DNA of 64,000 bases from Anaeramoeba flamelloides (lineage: Eukaryota; Metamonada; Anaeramoebidae), in the NCBI GenBank assembly GCA_027625915.1, contig JANTQA010000051.1:2728501-2792500 (forward strand), in the 5' to 3' direction. Under the pieces are notes generated by a model, which did no database searches, was not told the DNA's origin, and saw nothing but the letters and a program-made list of their open reading frames with translations. Position numbers and translations under genes: made by a program. Shown here one piece after another: positions 1 through 11,600 of this stretch. Position 1 is the first letter of the stretch, and every line of letters begins with the position of its first letter.

Positions 1-54
1 TAACTGATAAAAAAGAAAACATCAAGAAACTCACCATTAGTTTTTTTTTGCTTG

Positions 55-808
55 TTAAGGGATTAGCTTCTACCAAGGAGAAGCCTAGGAACAAAGTATG
101 TTGTTATTGGACCTAACCACATTCGTGCTATATGGTTCAAAGGTTTCTAAAAAATCGATTAGTCAAGTAGTAATATTTACTGATCTCATCAATTAAAAAT
201 GATCCATTGTATTAGTAAAAACCCAACAATTTCAGAATAAAATCTGCATTTCGTCATAAATATAAAAGTTGAATTATCAATATTCAGACTTCAAAGTCAT
301 AAAATATCTTTCTTAAATTTGTTGCGAAATTTATATTAGTAGCTAAAAAATTCGTTTTTTTTTTAAAATTAAATAATTAACGAACAAATTTTTTTGACAA
401 ATTATTTCTCAAATCATGGAAGTATATTGATACTACAATTAGATTTATCAAAAGCAAACAAAACTAATCAGTTTTTGTGTTTTTGTGTTGATGATTATTG
501 AGTTAATCTTTGAAATTCAAAAATTGTAAAAATAGTTACTTTTGGAAGTTCTAAATCTAAATTATTCAATACCAGAATACTGTATTTTGGGTTTCTATTT
601 TTAGATTTGGAAAAGGAATTAAAAAAATTTTTTTCAAAATGAAATTTTTTAATTGTGATCCTTTGTAAAAAATGTAATAATTTATTGAGCAATAAGATTT
701 ATAATAGATTTTTTTGAGCTATTTCAGCCATAGTGCACTAATATGATTTACACCCCTTTGCAACATACTTTGATTATAGAGAAATCTATGGTGACGCTAA
801 TCCCTTAA
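55..808. mobile_element. TTAA-ended inverted-repeat element, family I
   Basis: The left end reads TTAAGGGATTAGCTTC and the reverse complement of the right end reads TTAAGGGATTAGCGTCACC. A second inverted block, AAAGTATGTTG, lies 30-40 bp inside both ends. The interior (about 480-700) matches 34080-34300 in the opposite orientation, so this is a dispersed family. TTAA at both tips would fit a TTAA-targeting (piggyBac-like) element, but no transposase is visible, so it is non-autonomous or decayed. The family assignment is inference. Confidence 0.55.
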
Positions 809-981
809 AATAAAAAGAAAATTTATAAAATCGTCGTCAAATTTTCAAAAATTACAAAAAACCTAAAACTCTTATGTACTTGACGACATTTCCCGAATTT
901 TTCTTTTAAAATTTTAATAAAAAATCATAATTTTGTTATCATTAACCAATGATCAGATAAATATTGAATCTTTATTTTCTA

Positions 982-1335
982 TTAATACCATTAATTGTAA
1001 AATAAAAAGATCAATATTTTCAGTTAGTTTTCCTAAAAAAAAAATTTAAATCCAAAAATTAAAATAAATCTATCCAAGTCCCCAATTTCTGAAAGGTTAA
1101 TTAAGACTTTTAATTGTAAAATTAAAAGATCAAAAATTTCATTCAGCTTTCCAAAAGAACATTTTTCAGGAATTAAAATAGATAATCAAAAGTCCACAAT
1201 TTCTGAAAGGTTAACTAATAATTTAATCAGGTTTTAAGAATTAAAAAATTTAAAATGTTCTATGTGTTATAAATCTTTTTTTGGAAAGCTAAATAAAAAT
1301 TTTGTTCCATTTATTTTGCAACATATAGTAATTTA
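982..1335. mobile_element. Compound copy of inverted-repeat family C
   Basis: Two left ends of family C occur in direct order (AATTGTAAAATAAAAAGATC at about 995 and a near copy at about 1115, each followed by a TTCAG...TTTCC block), and then one right end at about 1275-1332 (GGAAAGCT...AAAATTTTGTTCCATTTATTTTGC). This suggests one copy inserted into, or beside, another. Related complete copies lie at 36214-36443, 47287-47528 and 53586-53799. Confidence 0.5.
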
Positions 1336-1689
1336 AGTTTGGTTTAAGGAATTAAAAAATTTGAAATTTTGCATGATTTAAAAAAATCTTTTTTTGAAAA
1401 GCAGATTGAAAATTTGGTTTTCTTAATTTTGGAACATTACTATCTAAGATTTTATTCTTTTTTTTTTTTTTTTTAATTTCAATTTATTAATTTTTTTATT
1501 CAAATGGTTATATTTTCTTTATTGAATTGGCATACAATAAAAGTGTTATACACACATAAAAACGTTTATTGAACTATACAAAAAATCACAGTTACTTGTA
1601 TTTTCTCTTGGAATTATTGTTGTATGTTCAGTGATAAACAAAACGTATGATCAAATAGGAAAACTAATCTTTTAAAACTAGTGTTTTTT

Positions 1690-2050
1690 TTTCTTGTTTA
1701 AATGGAATATCCAACCACTACTCAGCCGTATATCTAAGGTTAAATCAATTTTTGAAAGTAAAATCCTTGATAGTTTAAGTAAAATCTAAATTAGGAATGT
1801 AATCTAGTTGAAAAATTTTCGTAATTTTCTAAATTTTATTCAATTGATTGTTTTTTTTTGAAAATAAATATTTACCTTAAAAATTAATTCGAATTTTTGA
1901 AATAAATTTTATTATTCGATCCTTTATTTTATGAATTTCTTTTTAATTGATAGAACTTTAAGAAATCAAAACCAGAGTTAATTATTATTTATTGTCAGTA
2001 TCTTTGATTGGTTAAATTATAAGTCTTCTTTAATTGAAAAAACCTGGAAT
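1690..2050. repeat. Dispersed repeat family H, copy 1
   Basis: About 350 bp are recognisably similar, in the same order, to 34510-34860. Shared landmarks are AAAATCTAAATTAGGAATG against AAAATTTAAATTAGGAATG, a GATCCTT block, and a TTGATTGGTTAAATTATAAG against TTGATCGATTAAACTATAGG block. The copies are strongly diverged. No coding potential or clear termini are seen. Confidence 0.45.
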
Positions 2051-3454
2051 AAAATTTTCTTTACCTATTATTTCGATATCATTAGTGTAAAATTCAAAAA
2101 AATATTATAAATATTTTTATTTTTTTTTCAATTGTTGCTATTTTTTGCTCAAATTTGATCCAAGATTCAAGGATTTTATTTGTTTAAAGGCTACTAACTT
2201 GAGAAATTTTTTTATACTTTACTAGTACTTTTTTTAAAGAAAAAATATTGAATTGTAAAAATGGAAATGGACTAAATGTCTTTTTCACTTTTTTTTTATT
2301 AATAATTATCAAAAACTATAAATAAAAAACTAATAAAATTGAAATCTCAGAAATTTCAATTATTCTGAACAAAAGAAAATATTTATAAAAATTTATAAAT
2401 ATAATCCCATTTAAGGGATTAAAGTTACCATATATTCTTCTAAAACAATAGTATGTTGTAATTAGATGTAGAAGATATTATTGATAAATATCCCAATTAC
2501 TCTAAAAAATATATTCAAAGTATTATTTACCAATACATTATTACATTTTATTAAAAATGTTTAAATTCTACCGAGAAATAAGTTTTGGACTGTATTCAAA
2601 AAATGAAAATTAATTAACAACAATAAAATTCAGTCTAAGTAGAAGTCCGGTGGACTACAAAAATATAATAATAACTTTTCTTAAGGGATCAGTACACAAT
2701 GACAACAAGGCAAATATCTAAAATATTTTCTTGGTGATATTCTCTACTTACAAATTTTGTATATGTAAAGTGTTAAAAAATTCTGATCGACGACAAAAAC
2801 CATAAAAGAAATATTTTTTCGTGAGATCAAATTTTTTTTTCAATTTTTTTGAAAAAGATAACAATTAAATACAGTTTTTGCTTACATTTTAAGATTTTTA
2901 ATTTATTAATTTATTTATTGCGAGAAAGGAGTAATCAAAGAAAATTTATAAATAAAAAAGAGAAAAGAAAAATAATTTAAAATTTTGTTATTTGTTTATT
3001 ACCCTTTTAATCATTTTTACAAAATCAAAAGTTTTTATACAGGAATATTAATTTAAAGATATTTTTACTTTTTTTGTCATAATTCTTTTGACGAAACAAA
3101 AAATGATTTATTCATCATATCTAAAATTTAAAATGTTTTGTTTCAGAAAAAAAATACGAAATATTAAATTTTTATAGCCATTTAAAAAGTTTACTTTAAA
3201 ATTGGTTTTTTTTTTTAAGAAGAAATTTAATCTTTAAAATAAAAATTTCTTCGGTATATTTGTGAATTTTGTAATTTTATAATTAAAATACAAAATTATT
3301 TTTTTTCTGTTTAAAATGATTTAAATTGTGATAATGGTTCTTGCTAATAATATCAAGCAATTTACTAATAAAATTAATCGAAATTAATTTTTTTTTGTAT
3401 TTTATCATTTTTTTAAAAATGATTAAATGACTTTTTTTAAAACTTCAAGAATAT

Positions 3455-4000
3455 AAACCCCAATTCAAAATTTTTAACACACCAAAATTCGATTTGTGAA
3501 AAAAAAAACTTATTTAATCAATTCCCAAAGAAATACCAAATTAGAACCATTCACTAATTGAAATGTTAACACTTGTTTATAAATTACAATACTCACAAAA
3601 AAAAAATAAATAATTATTAATACTAATAAATCAAGGGTGTGTTAAAAATTTTGGAGAGGGCAAATCATTAAAAATACCTTGCTAAATAGGTTGAAATTCT
3701 ATTAGGAATATTGATCGATCAAATGGTCAGATACTACCAATTAATTTTATTTGAGTTCTTCTATTTGAACAACTCAACTTTAGCACAATATCAATTGTTG
3801 AAAAAAATTTTGATTGAACGAAACCAGTTACGTAATTGAAAAATGAAATCAAAAAAAAAACTAAAAGATGAAAAAATGATTTCCATATTTTTTAAAAATC
3901 AAAATTATTTACAATTTGAATGAAATTGTATTGTTGTGATTCTTTTGAAAATTTTAACTGTGTAGAAAATTTTGAATTTTAGTTTATAATTTTTGCTTAA
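3455..4000. repeat. Dispersed repeat family K, copy 1
   Basis: This shares a run of landmarks with 27580-28130: CGATCAAATGGTCAGATACTACC against CGATCAAATGATAAGATACCATC (compared piecewise), ACCAGTTACGTAATTG against AAACATATTACGTAACTG, and a trailing TTTTAACTGT. Inside it, TTTTTAACACACC (about 3470) and GGTGTGTTAAAAATTTT (about 3635) are inverted, suggesting a foldback substructure. It is probably a decayed non-autonomous element. Confidence 0.45.
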
Positions 4001-4570
4001 TATATCTCAATTTAATTCAGATAAAATTTTACTAAATTTAATTAAATATTCATTTATTAAATCACCTATACCTCTATTATTTTTATGGGCTGGGATTTGA
4101 TCTATATATTAATTATTAAAAATATACATAAAAAAATTTTTTTCTTTCTAAATCAATACTTTCCAACATCAAACTAAAAATATATTTAACTATTTTTAAG
4201 AATAAACTTAATTCTTAATAAAAATAATAGGTTACTTTATATATATATATTGAAAATATATTGAATTTTGGATTTCAAAAAAGAGACTCAAATCAATAAA
4301 TTATAAAGATGAGGTTAACTCATCTATTTCATAAGCTAAAAATACAAATTACAAAAAAAAAAAATTTACAAGATCTTTGACATGATAACATTTTAGTTTT
4401 AAAAAATACTGCTCCCTTGAAAAAACAAAATATAAAAACTAAAAATAGAGTGAAAAAATAGAGTGAAAAAAAGTTTGAATTTTTAACTTTATATGTTTCT
4501 TTAACAATTGTGAATGAAAAACAATAAAGACAAACAATTTCATTTTTTTCAAAAAACTTCTTATCCAAAT

Positions 4571-5311
4571 ATGCTTTCAAATCTAACAACAATTCAAAAA
4601 TCTTTCTTTGGTGGTTCCCTAAATCTAATGAAAAATACCTTTGCAGAATGTTTTGTTCTTTTCTTATTCTTTTTTCATCTCTTTTTATTCAGTTTTTTTT
4701 CCTTTTTTTTTTTCTTCTTTTTATAGATCTCAAAAGGAGAAATTCGAGGTCTTTTTTCAAATCAATTAAAGAAGATTTCTGATCCAGAAATGAGAGAAAA
4801 AGTTGTAACAGCATGGAAAATTGGATGTGACCAAGGTGGTTGGAAAAAGGTGTCGGACTTAACCAACATGCCATTCACATTACTTACTGAAACAAAGGGA
4901 ATCAACTTTGTTGAACACACAATTGCAGTCACTGAAGGTGCCTATGGATTAGCAAAGGCACAATTAGACACGTACAAAAATAAGCAACCTTATCCAATCA
5001 ACTTAGATGTTGTTGTTGCTGGTGGCTTAATTCATGATGTTGGTAAACTTGTGGAATATGACTTTGACGAAAATGAGAATTATCGTCAATCACGCTACGG
5101 AAAAATCTTAAGGCACCCTTTCTCGGGAACCTTAATTGCTAAAGAAGCAGGATTTAATGGTGATATTTTAAATTGTATTGCCTGCCATGCTAAAGAAGGT
5201 GAAAACCGACCACAATTAATGGAAACAATTCTTATCCACCAAGCCGATTTTTCCACTTTCACTCCAATGAAATATCTAGCTGCTAAAAAACTAGTCCCTT
5301 TTAAAAATTAA
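4571..5311 (+). CDS. HD-domain metal-dependent phosphohydrolase, prokaryote-like
   Basis: The clear part is the exon at 4727-5311 (194 residues after an acceptor ending TATAG at 4726). It carries the metal-ligand pattern of the HD superfamily: His64 (VEHT), His103-Asp104 (LIHDVGK), His130 (LRHPFSG), His154 (ACHAKEG) and Asp174 (HQADF). The length and the N-terminal pattern, a KGEIRGLF helix then REKVV..W, resemble short bacterial and archaeal HD hydrolases, so acquisition from a prokaryote is plausible but unproven. The substrate is unknown; the fold usually cleaves phosphoester or nucleotide bonds. The first exon is uncertain. An in-frame ATG at 4571, followed by a Ser/Thr-rich, basic stretch and a T-rich stretch before the acceptor, is the best candidate, with a GTTCTT donor near 4656. 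The 5' boundary should be treated as a guess. Confidence 0.75.
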
Positions 5312-5781
5312 GTTGATTTCATTTTGAAAAAATAGTGATTTTGTTCTTGATTTTACCCTCATTTTTATTTATCCACTTTGTTCTTTTTTTTTCTTTTCTT
5401 TTAATGAGTCAATTTTAAATGAACTAAAGGCATTAGTTGAGACAATTACATGAACAAAATTTAATTCCTTACCTTTTTTTTAATGGAAAACCATTTCCAA
5501 TAACTAAAAAAAAAGAATAAAAAATAATCCTTTATTTTTGTTATACTTTACATACGCTTTTTGCATTTATTATTTATATTAAGACCATTTTGTGGAAAAG
5601 AAACATCTATTTGATGAAATAAATGTGATTGTTCAAAAACAATATTTGAGTTTTAGATTTAAATGTGACAAATTTGTGGATTTTATTAACTTTTCACAAA
5701 AGACTCTATTTTTCAATAAGAAAGCCTTTAGACCAAAAAAATAAAATAGAAAAATTCAAGTTTAGATATAAATATTACTTT

Positions 5782-6666
5782 CATTCAACTTGTGAATAAA
5801 GTTTATTTACAATATAACCAAAATTTCAGCACTTAAAATTCTTGAGGTTATTGTATTTATTGTTGTTACTAGCCCCCATTTTTTATAAGTCTCTAGTCGA
5901 GAAAAAAAGTTATTTTTTCAGGGGGGTTAATTTAAAATAAATTGATGGATAAAAGAATTTTAGTGAAAATATTCTTTAGGATATTTACTTTAATTGAAAA
6001 TAACTAATAGTTTTGAAAACACTTTTATAATTTAAAAAAAGCTGAAATAAAGGAAAAATATTCCCTGAAAACAATTATCTTTTGTATCTTATGTTTTCCA
6101 GCTATCTAACGAAGAGAAGAAATTCAAAGATTCTACTCTATTCTTTTGAATACTGGAAAATCTAGATATGGAATATTTATCATTGGTAATTTTTTTTCTT
6201 TATTTCAGCTTTTTTTAAATTATAAAAGTGTTTTCAAAACAATTAGTTATTCTCAATTAAAAAAAATATCCTAAAGTTGAATTAAACGAAAATTCTTTTA
6301 TCCATAAATTTATTTTACAGTCAGTTCCACTTTTAAGACACAAACTTTTAATGAAATTTAAGTTACATTAAAAATTTCAGATTAAGGCACAAAATTCAAA
6401 ATCTAGTAAACTAATTTGTGTATAATAAAATTCCAAAAAAACTGCTTTAATTTGAGATTTTTTTCGTGACTTTAATTTCGTTGAAAGTTTGTGTCTTAAA
6501 AGTGGAACCAACTGTAAATATTTCGCCCAAAAAAATCAACTTTTTTTTCTAGACTAGAGACTTATAAAAAATGGGGGCTAGTAACAACAATAAATACAAT
6601 AACTTCAAGAATTTTAAGTACTGGAATTTTGGTTATATTGTAAATAAACTTTATTCACAGGTATGA
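5782..6666. mobile_element. Long foldback (inverted-repeat) element carrying a nested MITE
   Basis: The left arm (5782 to about 6060) and right arm (about 6172-6666) are near-complementary. Matching blocks include GTGAATAAAGTTTATTTAC at the tips, CTAGCCCCCATTTTTTATAAG at 5871 against its complement near 6560, and AAAACACTTTTATAATTTAA near the loop. The central loop is about 110 bp. The right arm is interrupted by a family B MITE at 6318-6514; the left arm keeps the uninterrupted sequence (AATTTAAAATAAATT). No coding sequence is seen. Such a structure would extrude a hairpin of several hundred base pairs. Confidence 0.8.
6318..6514. mobile_element. Tc1/mariner-like MITE, family B copy 1
   Basis: The element is 197 bp and flanked by TA on both sides (6316-6317 and 6515-6516). 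It begins CAGTCAGTTCCACTTTTAAG and ends with the near-complement CTTAAAAGTGGAACCAACTG. Inner inverted blocks are ACAAACTTTTAATGAAATTT and TTAATTTCGTTGAAAGTTTG. It has no coding capacity. CAGT termini and TA target duplication are typical of Tc1/mariner non-autonomous elements. It sits inside the right arm of the 5782-6666 foldback. Confidence 0.85.
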
Positions 6667-8152
6667 ATGGTAAATGAGGGCAGTCTATTAGGTTTATCTA
6701 ACCAGAAGTTTTCAATTTTATTTTTTCAGACTAGTTTTAGGATGTATTAAATAAGAAAAAATTTTAATTTTTTACAAAATTTGATTTTTTTAAATAGAAG
6801 ATACTTTGATTCTTTTTAAATTTTAGAATTTTTTTTTCATTTGTAATCATTTTATATTTTTGAGTTATTTGTATTTTTGTTAATCATGTGCAAAAAGTGA
6901 TACCTAAATTTAAAAAGTTTTTTTTATTAAATTTCTCGTTTTTCCAAAAACTTTAAAAATTAAGATAATCTCTTTTTCAAGGGCAATAGGTCATGATTCA
7001 ATCGCGGCCATAAAGAATTAAAAAAAAAAAAAAGATAATCACTTTTTGCACAGGTCTTGGGATAAAGTAGTGAAAAAAATACTTGATATCAAATAAATCC
7101 GTGACAAGATTTTTAATTGTGAATATTAAGTAAATTGATGTGTAATTTCCAATTATTTAAAATCAAATCTTTTTTTTTTTTCAAGAATCAAACTTTTAAA
7201 ATTATAACTCACCCACTTATTTGAATGATGATTAGTGAAATCATCGTTGTTCAAAACACCTACAATTAATCCAAAAACAAGAAAAAAAATTATCACTTTC
7301 CAAACTCTTGCAAACCTCGATAAAACCTGATTGTTTTTCAAAATGGGTTGTTCTACTACTACTATCTAAGAATTACTCGAGTATTCTATAGATACATCAC
7401 TTTAATGAACTTTAGGTAGGATTTATAACTAGGGTCATAATAAATTTGGTTATTTATCAAAAGGAATTAATTGAAAATATTCACTAATTACACAATAATG
7501 ATCCTAATATTCTAAATTAAAAATCTTGTATGGGATTATTTTCATGTCGGGTATTTTTTTTCACTATTTTACTGTAATTTTTTTTAATTGAATTATGACT
7601 TTGAGATCCTCTATGATTTTTTTTTTTGCTATTGTGATTTTTTCGAGCAAAAGAAGGGCTATTTAATAATATCTTTTTTAGGTCCCAAGTCACTCCTTAA
7701 GTATAGATCAAATTCATTGAAAGTGATCGGACCCTGAAATTCAAACCTAATTGTCAATCTCATAAAGTTTAATCTTATTTCTTAAGTTTTTAATCGAACA
7801 AATTTTCAAGTAATTTAAGAATCTAAAGCTTTTTACTTTGCAACACTCGGCTTTTTTAGGTTCCTCAAGATTTATTGGGTTGTTGGAAAATTAGAAAGGT
7901 AGACTAATCTTTCTCTCTAAAAAGAAACCAAAGATAAAGCTTGTTATTGAATTACAAAGTTTAATTAATGATTTCTAAATTTAAATCAGATAAGACAAGA
8001 AATGGTTCTAGTTTAAAAGTTTCTAACTTGAACTTGTTTTCACTTTGATCTTGAAATCATTTTGAAAAACTCATCATAAATATTTGAGAAGATAATTTGA
8101 TTTTCATTTTTTTACCAATTTATTTACTTTTATTTCCAAACCAAAGAAAGAG

Positions 8153-8593
8153 ATGAAAGTTTTTATTGTATTTGCACACGTATACTTTTAGTTTTTTTGT
8201 CTTTTATTATTGTTCGTTCTCCTTTCTTTTTCATTCAATATTCCAAAAAAAAACAAAAAAAAAACTTTGTTGTTTAAAATTTTTTTTTAATTGATACATT
8301 TATCCAAAAGCCAGAACCAAAATCTTTTAATGGAACTTTATTGAACGAAACAATTCAATTTTTAAAAGAAAAAGGAAACGAAGTCCGTGTTTCTAATCTT
8401 TATGAATTTGAAAACGGAAAGGTATTTAAAGCAGTGCTCACAAAGGAAGATTATACCCAACTTCAAAACAATGAAAAATTTATTCCAGAACTAGAAAATG
8501 AAAGTGAATCAGAAGACATTATAAAAGAAAGAAAAAATATTGAGTGGTCAGATCTTTTAATTGTTGTCTGCCCTTTTTGGTGGTTTAGTGTAT

Positions 8594-8630
<37 letters not shown>

Positions 8631-11600
8631 CTCTTTTCCTTTCTTTTGTTTTTTTTTCTCCTTTTTAAGCACAATTGTGTCCACGAACAAAACTAAATTA
8701 ATTCATTACAAGAAAAACCGAATAAATTTAACAAGGGTCAATTTTGCAAGAAGTGGACGATTTCAGAATCGATCATATACCACCAAAAATGTAAATTTAA
8801 CCCATGTTTTAATCAATTGTTGTGGACTATTAGCAAAAAGCAATTTTTGGGACAAAATTCAAAATCTAAAACTGAAAAATAATTTCTAAGAGAAAAATGG
8901 AAAACTAAATTGTTTTTAACACTTTTGATGTTATACCTTTCTTATATTTGACAAATTGAAAAAATAAAAACGAATATTTCACCTTTCAAGAATTTATAAT
9001 ATCAAATAGTAGGATTTTTACTTTATTAATAAGAATATAAGATATAATAAAAAATTTAAACATTAAATTGTATAAATTTAAAAAAATTATTCACTTTACT
9101 CTTTTATTTGCTCTACTGATAAATTCACAAAAATGTTTTTAACTTTATTATTCTCCTTTCCTCTTTTTAAAAATGCTTTTATGAGCTTTGAAGAAAGAAT
9201 TTTATCGTCAAAATAGAAAGAAAACTTTTAAATTAGTTTAAAACAAGAATACTGTTGGAGAAAAAATGTTTTAAAAGTTTGTTTACAAGCTAGAAAAAAA
9301 TGGAAATTGAACCAAAAAATTAAAATCTTTTTTTTGAATTTATCGGTATTGAGAATAATTCTTTATAAAAAATTTATTTCGCTTTTAATTTGGAAACATA
9401 AACAATAACTCCAATTTTTCGAAACGGTTCGAACAACCAAAAGAACAGTAATAACATAAATTTGGAAATAATTTTTATTTTTCCAAATATTTTCAATTGA
9501 TCATTTTTTTGTTTTGTTTTTTGTTTAAAATTTCCTTTTTTTCGAATAACGTAATTTATTTGCATTCGATCAAAAAAGTTTTTTCTAATGATTAATATCA
9601 AGTTTTATTTGAATTCTTTTAATTATAAAAACCAAATAAAATGAGTTAGATAGGGTATCTGAACATTTAATCGATCAAAAATTATGAAGTGTAATTTCAA
9701 GAAATTTACCAATACTTCCTGTATGTTGTTTTGTGCTCACTCCAAAATTAAGCGTACAACTAGTATTTTATTATTATTGATAATTGTTTACTTTTTTTTT
9801 TTGTAAGATATATGAATAATAAATAATTGTTACCGTTCCAATTAGTTAGTGGTTCTAAATTTAGTATTTCCCATATAATTTATTTAATATGTTTTTTTTT
9901 TTATCATCAAAAATTGAATTTTAGTCTACCAAAAATTTTAAATTGATGTTTATTTCGTCAGAGAATGAATAGTGGATCTTGAATAATCAGAATTTCATAA
10001 AAATAATCAATTGGTAATAACTATTTTTTGCTACGCTTGAACAATTGTTAATTTACATACACCAATATATTTTGAAATAAAAAATTAATTTATTTTCATT
10101 GTCTAACTGGGTTATAAATGTAGATTCTGAATAAATTCTCATTTTCCCTTTGTAGAAAATAAAACAAAGTACAAAATTAGTCAACACCAATAATCCGATA
10201 TGAAGTAAATATGTTTTTAAAATAATTACAACATCTTTTTTTAGATCTTTTCTCAGTAAAATAAGAAAACAAATTTCATTAATTTCATTTTAAAAAAGTC
10301 AAGACAAAAATTTTCAAAAGTTTCTAAAAAATAGTTTAAATACTCGAAAAATTACTGTCTTTATTGTTTTGGTTTGGAAAAAATAATTTTGATATGTTAC
10401 GAGTTTGGCCTTGAAGAACGAGAAACATGATATTGTTCGAAGTGATATAAGATGATATTGAGGAGTCCAAAGAACAACGATTAATATCCTCTAATAACAG
10501 AACAATATCATTATTTTGAGTCTGGAAGGAGATCCAAAACGAGGAATTATAACTGGTAATTTTTGAACAAATGAAACAATATGAGATGTTATTTATTTTT
10601 TGGAACCCGGGATCTAACTCTACACAACAAGACAATAAAATAAAAAAAAAAAGTAAGTAAAAACCAATTTGTTATTTTTAAATGGTAATTTGAACAACTT
10701 TTTCTTCAAAAGATCTTTTTCTCCCAATGGAGTTATCGAAAAATCTGAAGTTAAATTTTACATTTTCATCAATTGGAGACAAAACTTGCTTTAAAATCCT
10801 ACAGAGACAAACTAGATCGTCCAACTTTTCAATGAGTCTCTATCTTCCCTTTTATTTCATGCTTGTTTAGAAACATCCGAAGGCGATCAAATTTAAAAAA
10901 ACCCCATCTATTATGTGTTCTTAACAATGAAGTATTTTGAAAATTCCTCTTAAAATTTTCTTGACTTGACGTAGCAAAAAAAAATGTTTTTTTTTTTCTA
11001 ATTTTTCTAAATGTAATTATGGTTTTTTCTCATTTTGAAATTTCTCTTATTAGTGATCTCTTCTCTCTTTTTTAGAAGGAAAAAAGATACAAAACATTTT
11101 TTTCTTTATTAAAAATGATATTGATTTTAATCGAACCAAAACCAAAAATGCTGTTTGTTTTTTGACATTTTTTTTAAACAAAGAAAGACAATTCATTCAA
11201 TTTCCAACCTTTAAGTGAAAATTGATCGACTTTTTTACTTGTCGTCTATTGAACAAATAATTGAGTTCCTTGAACCAAATTAATTTCCCAACGTTATAAA
11301 TCCTTGAGCGTGGTGATCTTTTGGGATTTATTAGATTAAAAACTTCGTAAAAAAAATTGGTCAAACTCCTCTAAAATAACTTTAAATAATCATTTTTAAA
11401 GCCCAATTTTTTTTTAGCAAAATATTTCTTATTTTACCCAAATTGAATTGAAAATTATAAGATCAGAAAATTTTCACACTTTGCCTAATAACCTAAGCAC
11501 TACCCAAAATCTTTTCACAGTGAACTACAGTACTATCCTAAAATTTTCAATGTTCTAATCTCTTTATTATCGGTAGTTATCAAGAATTATATACTTGTTT

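Larger units (their letters stand above)
1..4513. other. Gene-poor AT-rich spacer with several inverted-repeat elements
   Basis: No convincing coding sequence was found on either strand; the open frames are short and made of A/T homopolymers. The stretch contains a TTAA-ended element (55-808), a compound family C element (about 982-1335), a family H repeat (about 1690-2050) shared with 34510-34860, further TTAAGGGAT termini at 2411 and 2683, and a family K repeat (about 3455-4000) shared with 27580-28130. Each is listed separately or under its partner copy. The remainder is low-complexity AT sequence. Confidence 0.6.
5312..8152. other. Spacer with a large foldback element
   Basis: No gene is supported. 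The left half is the long inverted repeat at 5782-6666 with a nested MITE. From 6667 to 8152 there is AT-rich sequence with T-runs. A 62-residue minus-strand open frame near 7153-7341 has a hydrophobic stretch but no recognisable family and no exon-like surroundings. Confidence 0.55.

Noticed and set aside
7153-7341. 62-codon minus-strand frame with a hydrophobic stretch resembling a membrane segment
   Set aside because: Hydrophobic runs are common by chance in T-rich DNA; no homologous motif was seen.
10595-10625. GATCCCGGGTTCC on the minus strand, resembling a tRNA T-loop
   Set aside because: No cloverleaf can be formed with neighbouring sequence and it sits in an open frame within an intron.
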